Part shown: positions 59,682 through 64,000 of the stretch, one piece after another
Position numbering within the stretch: the first letter of the stretch is position 1
Layout of the letters: each line of letters begins with the position of its first letter
DNA from: CAZCPB01 sp044223975
GTDB lineage: Bacteria > Planctomycetota > Phycisphaerae > Phycisphaerales > UBA1924
Direction: 5' to 3'
DNA: 64,000 bases
Assembly: GCA_044223975.1 (NCBI GenBank)
Contig: JBGALI010000005.1
Coordinates: forward strand, 1-64,000
The notes under the pieces: model-generated
Database searches by the model: none
The model's input: only the letters and a program-made list of their open reading frames with translations
What the model was told of the DNA's origin: nothing
Program-made: the position numbers and the translations under genes

Positions 59682-61781
59682 GTGAGCTTTGCAATCGCAT
59701 TGGCGATCGGCTTTTCATGCTGCGCCGACTTGCCCCCGGGCTTTCAGCGCAGCGTGGTGGCCAGCGATCTGAACACGCCGGCGGTCATCGAGTTCCTTCC
59801 CGACGGGCAGATGTTGGTGGCGCAGCTGGGCGGAACGGTTGTGGCCTACGACCAGGGTCAGCGGCGGACGTTCCTGGCGCTCGGCGACGTGGCGACCGAC
59901 GGCGAGAGAGGGCTGCTGGGTATGGCCCTGGAACCCGAGTACGCGAGTCTGCCCCGCGTGTACGTGTACTACATCAACCACGCGCTGCAGGCTCGCGTCA
60001 GCCGCTTCGATGTGTTCAACGGCATCGCGAACATCGACTCTGAAACGGTCATCTGGCAGAACCCCCAACCGGCGTCGGGCGACTCGCACCACGGAGGCAA
60101 CATCGCCTTCGGTGCCGACGGCAAGCTCTACATCGCGGCCGGCGAAGAGGTCGATCCCCGCTGGGCCCAGGATATGTCGAGCCAGCGGGGCAAGGTCCTC
60201 CGGATCGACCGCGACGGCGGCGTGCCGCCTGATAACCCGTTCGTAAACGAGCCCGGCGCCGACCCGCTCATCTTCGCGCTCGGGTTCCGCAACCCGTTCC
60301 GCTTTTCAATCGACCCGGTCGGCGGGGCGCTCTACGCCGGCGACGTGGGCTTCTACACCCAGGAAGAGGTGGACCGCGTGAGCCGCGGGGACAACGGCGG
60401 CTGGCCGAGCATGGAGGGGGACCTCTGTTACGTCTCGGACTGTTCCACGTTTCTGACGCCGCTGTGGACCTACTCGCACTGCGACCCGGTGTACGCGCCC
60501 GACTGCGAGGCGGCGGTCATCCTCGGTCCTGTGTACCGCGGCTCTCAGTTCCCGAGCGACTACCACGGCAGCCTCTTCGCGGCCGACCTGCTGCAGGGCT
60601 GGATCCGCAGGCTGGTCTTCAACGCCAACGGCCAGGTCGATCACGACGAAGTGTTCGCCACCGGCGAGCACCTCTACACCATCGTGGACATGAAGGTCGG
60701 GCCGGACGGGGCCCTGTACTACACGTGCGTCTACCAACCTACCGACGTCGGCCACAAGGTGTACCGGATCGCGTACATCGGGGGGAACGATCGCGCGCCG
60801 GTCGCGGTGATAGAAGCCAACCCCACCCACGGCACGGACGCCCCCCTATTGGTCGACTTCTCCGGATGGCAGTCGCGCGACCCCGACGGACCCGTCTTCG
60901 GGCTCCACTTCTCGTGGGACTTTGGCGACGGCGACACATCATCGGCGGCTGAGGCGTCGCACGTGTACACCGCGCCGGGCGTGTACCACGTGACCTTGAC
61001 GGTCAGCGACGGCGTCCTGCTCGACACCGAAGACACGACGATCACGGTGGGAGCGCCCCCGGTGGTGACGATCGTGGATCCTCCCGAAGGCACGGTCTAC
61101 CGCGCCGGCGACTACGTGTTCTACTCCGGAGACGCGTTTGATCCTTTGCAGGGGCAACTGACCGGCGATGCGATGAGCTGGTCCGTCAGCGTCGTTCACG
61201 AGAATCACACCCACCCGTTCCTGGGGCCGACGCAGGGGTTCCAGAACGGCTACCTCCAGATCCCCACGACCGGTCACCCGCCCGAGGACACGTACTACCG
61301 AATCACGCTCACCGTGACCAACGCCGACGGTCTGTCCACGACGGTGGCGCGCGACATTCGCCCGGTCATATCGGTGCTGTCCCTGGACACCGTGCCGCCG
61401 GGGATCCCGCTGCTCCTCAACGGGAACCCGGTTCAGACGCCGCACCCGTACCAGAGCGTGGTTGGCTTTGAGCACGACCTGGTGGCACCGGCGTCTGCGG
61501 TTGTGGACGGCGTGGAGTACCGCTTCGCCAACTGGCTCGACGGACCGGGCGTCATCGGGCGCGACTTTGTGGCCCCCGAGGGCGGCTTGACCTTTGTCGC
61601 CGTGTTCACCGCGCCCTGCCCGGCGGACGTCAACGGCGACGGGTTTGTCACCGGCGACGACTTTGATTACTTCGTGGAAGCGTTCTTCTACGGCGATATC
61701 GCCGCGGACTTCAACCACGACACGTTCGTGTCGGGCGAAGACTTTGACGCGTTCACGGCCGCGTTCGTGGAAGGGTGCTGA
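59682..61781 (+). CDS. secreted sugar dehydrogenase-like protein with PKD domain and GC-type dockerin end
   Basis: A 699-residue protein starting at GTG (59682) after GAGGAG; signal peptide SFAIALAIGFSCCA. The first ~370 residues are a PQQ-type sugar dehydrogenase propeller (ERGLLGMALEPEYASLPRVY, GDSHHGGNIAFGADGKLYIA, DPLIFALGFRNPFRFSIDPV), more distant from the pair at 42319. A PKD domain follows (GLHFSWDFGDGDTSSAAEAS), then a second Ig-like domain (VVTIVDPPEGTVYRAGDYVF). The end has a tandem dockerin-like module (DVNGDGFVTGDDFDYFVEAF, HDTFVSGEDFDAFTAAF) closing EGC. The substrate is unknown; binding to the surface is inferred. Confidence 0.87.
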   Translation: MSFAIALAIGFSCCADLPPGFQRSVVASDLNTPAVIEFLPDGQMLVAQLGGTVVAYDQGQRRTFLALGDVATDGERGLLGMALEPEYASLPRVYVYYINHALQARVSRFDVFNGIANIDSETVIWQNPQPASGDSHHGGNIAFGADGKLYIAAGEEVDPRWAQDMSSQRGKVLRIDRDGGVPPDNPFVNEPGADPLIFALGFRNPFRFSIDPVGGALYAGDVGFYTQEEVDRVSRGDNGGWPSMEGDLCYVSDCSTFLTPLWTYSHCDPVYAPDCEAAVILGPVYRGSQFPSDYHGSLFAADLLQGWIRRLVFNANGQVDHDEVFATGEHLYTIVDMKVGPDGALYYTCVYQPTDVGHKVYRIAYIGGNDRAPVAVIEANPTHGTDAPLLVDFSGWQSRDPDGPVFGLHFSWDFGDGDTSSAAEASHVYTAPGVYHVTLTVSDGVLLDTEDTTITVGAPPVVTIVDPPEGTVYRAGDYVFYSGDAFDPLQGQLTGDAMSWSVSVVHENHTHPFLGPTQGFQNGYLQIPTTGHPPEDTYYRITLTVTNADGLSTTVARDIRPVISVLSLDTVPPGIPLLLNGNPVQTPHPYQSVVGFEHDLVAPASAVVDGVEYRFANWLDGPGVIGRDFVAPEGGLTFVAVFTAPCPADVNGDGFVTGDDFDYFVEAFFYGDIAADFNHDTFVSGEDFDAFTAAFVEGC

Positions 61782-61796
61782 CCGCCCCGCCGCACC

Positions 61797-62423
61797 GTGA
61801 AGGCGTGCGAACCCGGCTCGTGGTCATCACGGCGTGCGGCGCGGTGTTCGTGCCAGCGGCGTGCGCCGCCCGCGACGGTGCGCCCCGTGGCCTCCGGCCT
61901 CGACGCGCTCGTTGACATCGCCGGCATGCCCGGCGACCCGGACCGGGTGCTGGTGCTCGAGCGGGCCGTGCGCGTCGTCACCGTGTCGACGGAACGGTTC
62001 GCACCCTTGCCGTTCTTGGATCTTTCCGCCAGCGTTTGCCGTGCGGCCGAGAATGGAGAGGCGCCGAGGGCCTGCCTCGCACCCGACTACACGACCAGCG
62101 GGCATCGCTACGTGTGCAGCACGACCGCGAGCACGGGCGACAGCACCGTCACGCGTTACACCGATTCGACCGATGCGCGAACCCCGCCGAGTTTCGCGCC
62201 GGGCGGGGTGCCGCGCCTGATCCGGTCGCAACGACAGAAACCGACGCCGCGGGCCCACAGAGTTACCGATCAAGTTCCTATCGCGAGCAACGTCGGGACT
62301 CCGGGGCCACGCACCTTTGCATGCCGCCGCGGGAACCAGAGCCGTTCCCGCAGCGGACTCTACGACGCGACCGGCTTCTCGGACGCCGCGGCATCGGTTT
62401 CGTGGTTCTGTGCCGTCGACTGA
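61797..62423 (+). pseudogene. decayed sugar dehydrogenase fragment
   Basis: The frame from 61797 contains a recognisable N-terminal piece of a sugar dehydrogenase (ASGLDALVDIAGMPGDPDRV, FLDLSASVC, PDYTTSGHRYV, TTASTGDSTVTRYT), but the family motifs after it are missing or garbled; the last ~80 codons make no family sense. A signal-peptide-like sequence (MRTRLVVITACGAVFVPAAC) starts at GTG 61805 in another frame, so a frameshift near 61880 separates it from the mature part. It immediately follows an intact relative at 59682. Gene loss after duplication is the simplest reading; sequencing error is a weaker alternative. Confidence 0.72.
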
Positions 62424-62516
62424 TGTAATCTTCCCTGCGGGATTTTCGTGGGTTGACCGTCCCGTCCCGCGGCGGGAGGCGCCCGCGGAGCCGGAACGGA
62501 TCGACGGAGACGAACG

Positions 62517-64000
62517 ATGCTCGCCGCCATGAGATGCCGGTTGGGACGCTGGTCTGCGCGGGCGCGGACCTTCGTCATCGCGGCTCTGGCGGCGTTGAGC
62601 GCCGGCGCGGCGGCGAGCGCCGCGACGCCCCCGACGTTCACGGCGCTGGGGGTTCTTCCTGGCGGATCGAGTTCCTCGGCGCTGGCGGTGACTCCCGGCG
62701 GCTCCTTCGTGGTCGGGTACAGCACGACCCCGTTCGGGGACCGCGCCTTCCGATGGAGTCGCGTGCTCGGTCTTCAGAGTCTTGGGACACTTCCCGGGGA
62801 CACAGACTCGCGCGCCGTGGCCGTGAGCGCCGACGGCAAGGTCGTTGTGGGGTTCAGCAAGTCCGGGGCCGGTTACCGCGCGTTCCGCTGGACCAGCGGG
62901 TCGGGGATGAGCGATATCGGAGCGCTGCCGGGCGGATCGTCGTCGGTGGTGACGGGCCTCACCGCCGACGGCGCGGTGGCGGTCGGCTACTGCGATGTGC
63001 CCGTAGGGTCCGGGGGCGTGGCGTTCCACGCGTTCCGATGGACGGTCCAGGGCGGGATGGAGGACCTGGGCACGCTGCCGGAAGGCCGGAGCTCGTTCGT
63101 GACAGGCGTGAGCGGAGACGGCTCGGTGATGATCGGCGCCGCGGACGGTGGCGACTCGTTCGGCCTCCGCGCCATGCGGCGGACCGACGGCGCGGGCATG
63201 GTGAATCTCGGCGCGTTTCCCGGCGGCGGATTCTCGTCCGCGAACGCGGTCAGCGTCGACGGCTCGACGGTCGTGGGGTACGGCTTCATCCCGCACGGCT
63301 ACGGCGCGTTCCGCTGGACCGACGCCACCGGCATGGAGAACCTGGGCTCGCTCCCCGGGGCCACCATCACGATCGCAGACTCCATCAGCGGTGACGGACG
63401 GGTCATCGTCGGGCGCAGCGATTCCCCCAGCGGCGAGGCGGCCTTCCTGTGGACCGCCGACCTGGGCCCCACCAATCTGAACACGCACCTGCAGGCTCGC
63501 GGCATCGACCTCACGGGATGGACGCTCATCGCGGCCAACGCGGTCAGCGCCGACGGCCTCACGATCGTCGGCCTGGGCGACCACGACGGGCACGAGGAGG
63601 CGTGGGTCGCGTTCCTGGGAACCGGGCAGGACCTGAGCGCGATCGAGCAGCTCGGCAAGTCGCTGATGTCCGACTCGAACCTGTCTTCGCCCGGCGGCCA
63701 GGCGTGCTTCTCGTGCCACTCGGCGGCCGCGGGCTTCACGAACCCGCGTTCGATCGACAACGTCCACGGGTCCGTGCACTCCGGCGCGGTCGCGTCGCTC
63801 TTCGGGAACCGCAAGCCCCCGACCGCGGCGTACGCCGGGGCGAGCCCGCCCCTGCACTTCGAGAACGGGACCTGGGTGGGAGGCCTGTTCTTCGACGGGC
63901 GAGCCACGGGCTGGACGCTGGGCGACCCGCTGGCCGAGCAGGCGATGCAGCCGTTCCTCAACCCCGTCGAGCAGAACAACCCCGACAGCGCGTCGGTGGT
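62517..64000 (+). CDS. HAF-repeat protein fused to di-haem cytochrome c peroxidase-like domain (3' end cut)
   Basis: An open frame of at least 494 codons that runs off the end of the window. An export segment (FVIAALAALSAGAAASAATP) leads to about seven HAF repeats (AVAVSADGKVVVGFSKS, GVSGDGSVMIGAADG, SISGDGRVIVGRSDS) alternating with FRWT / LG(T/S)LPG phrases. After residue ~380 comes a haem c motif, Cys397-x-x-Cys400-His401 (QACFSCHSAAAGF), followed by RSIDNVHGSVHSGAVASLFG and FENGTWVGGLFFDGRATGWT, as in the MauG/cytochrome c peroxidase family. GGAG lies about 9 bases before the ATG at 62517. The partial gene hides its second haem and its end. Confidence 0.82.
   Translation, partial: MLAAMRCRLGRWSARARTFVIAALAALSAGAAASAATPPTFTALGVLPGGSSSSALAVTPGGSFVVGYSTTPFGDRAFRWSRVLGLQSLGTLPGDTDSRAVAVSADGKVVVGFSKSGAGYRAFRWTSGSGMSDIGALPGGSSSVVTGLTADGAVAVGYCDVPVGSGGVAFHAFRWTVQGGMEDLGTLPEGRSSFVTGVSGDGSVMIGAADGGDSFGLRAMRRTDGAGMVNLGAFPGGGFSSANAVSVDGSTVVGYGFIPHGYGAFRWTDATGMENLGSLPGATITIADSISGDGRVIVGRSDSPSGEAAFLWTADLGPTNLNTHLQARGIDLTGWTLIAANAVSADGLTIVGLGDHDGHEEAWVAFLGTGQDLSAIEQLGKSLMSDSNLSSPGGQACFSCHSAAAGFTNPRSIDNVHGSVHSGAVASLFGNRKPPTAAYAGASPPLHFENGTWVGGLFFDGRATGWTLGDPLAEQAMQPFLNPVEQNNPDSASV

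Noticed and set aside
61797..62423. Intact 208-codon gene after the dehydrogenase at 59682
   Set aside because: Only the first part matches a family, the signal peptide lies in another frame and the end is meaningless, so it is listed as a pseudogene.
1..64000. tRNA, rRNA or transposase genes
   Set aside because: No cloverleaf-like stretch, rRNA core sequence or transposase motif was recognised on reading both strands; a covariance-model scan could not be run.

Overview
The window is strongly GC-rich chromosomal DNA of a planctomycete, most likely class Phycisphaerae. Three signs point there. Seven secreted proteins end in a tandem dockerin-like module whose last residues are Gly-Cys. Two secreted proteins carry the N-terminal LEPR-XLL type motif (LERRTLLS, LESRTLLA). 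The housekeeping genes are scattered singly instead of forming the usual operons. No rRNA, tRNA, CRISPR array, transposase or phage gene was seen.

Layout. 0.1-1.5 kb: a DUF433/DUF5615 antitoxin-toxin pair, a small unknown protein and an acyl-carrier-like protein. 1.6-5.3 kb: a LEPR-XLL surface protein, pyrB and a lipoprotein. 5.5-9.5 kb: ubiX, two CsoR-type metal-sensing repressors with three matching palindromic operators, then small envelope proteins (entericidin-like, DUF3185, DUF3309 and unknowns). 9.6-16.7 kb: ricT-like PSP1 protein, a lepB with a large insertion, lipoprotein msrA, a second DUF433/DUF5615 pair in a three-gene overlapping unit, a ribBA whose RibA half lacks the zinc cysteines, and a DUF1579 protein followed by a clear terminator. 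16.8-21.1 kb: xylB, an S9 peptidase, and a GxxExxY gene bracketed by inverted and direct repeats. 21.2-29.4 kb: a second LEPR-XLL protein, a UbiA prenyltransferase, a HAF-repeat protein and a large metzincin-type peptidase. 29.6-34.7 kb: a minus-strand unit (UbiA of the phosphoribosyltransferase type, GT-C-like membrane protein, DprE2-like SDR, methyltransferase) resembling decaprenylphosphoryl-arabinose synthesis.

34.8-45.5 kb: large secreted proteins, two tandem sugar dehydrogenases and a Rho factor lacking its N-terminal RNA-binding domain. 45.6-49.4 kb: a lipoprotein, a lone nuoD, a VTT membrane protein and an RNase Z-like hydrolase. 49.5-52.6 kb: dnaA with a structured leader, a likely oriC, and mutM. 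52.7-64 kb: a P1B-4 type metal ATPase, a Tat-exported phosphoesterase, a zinc-ribbon/Yip1-like protein, a secreted serine protease, a sugar dehydrogenase with PKD domain, a decayed dehydrogenase pseudogene, and a HAF-repeat/cytochrome c fusion that runs off the end.

Themes. Much of the coding capacity goes to exported proteins carrying one of two planctomycete sorting tags. The points most worth following are the arabinose-lipid-like cluster, the truncated Rho, the repeat-bracketed GxxExxY gene, the permuted acyl-carrier-like protein, the CsoR operator set and the dnaA/oriC region. Starts were chosen by Shine-Dalgarno match, signal peptide position or overlap with the neighbour; all family assignments are from reading motifs, not from a database search.
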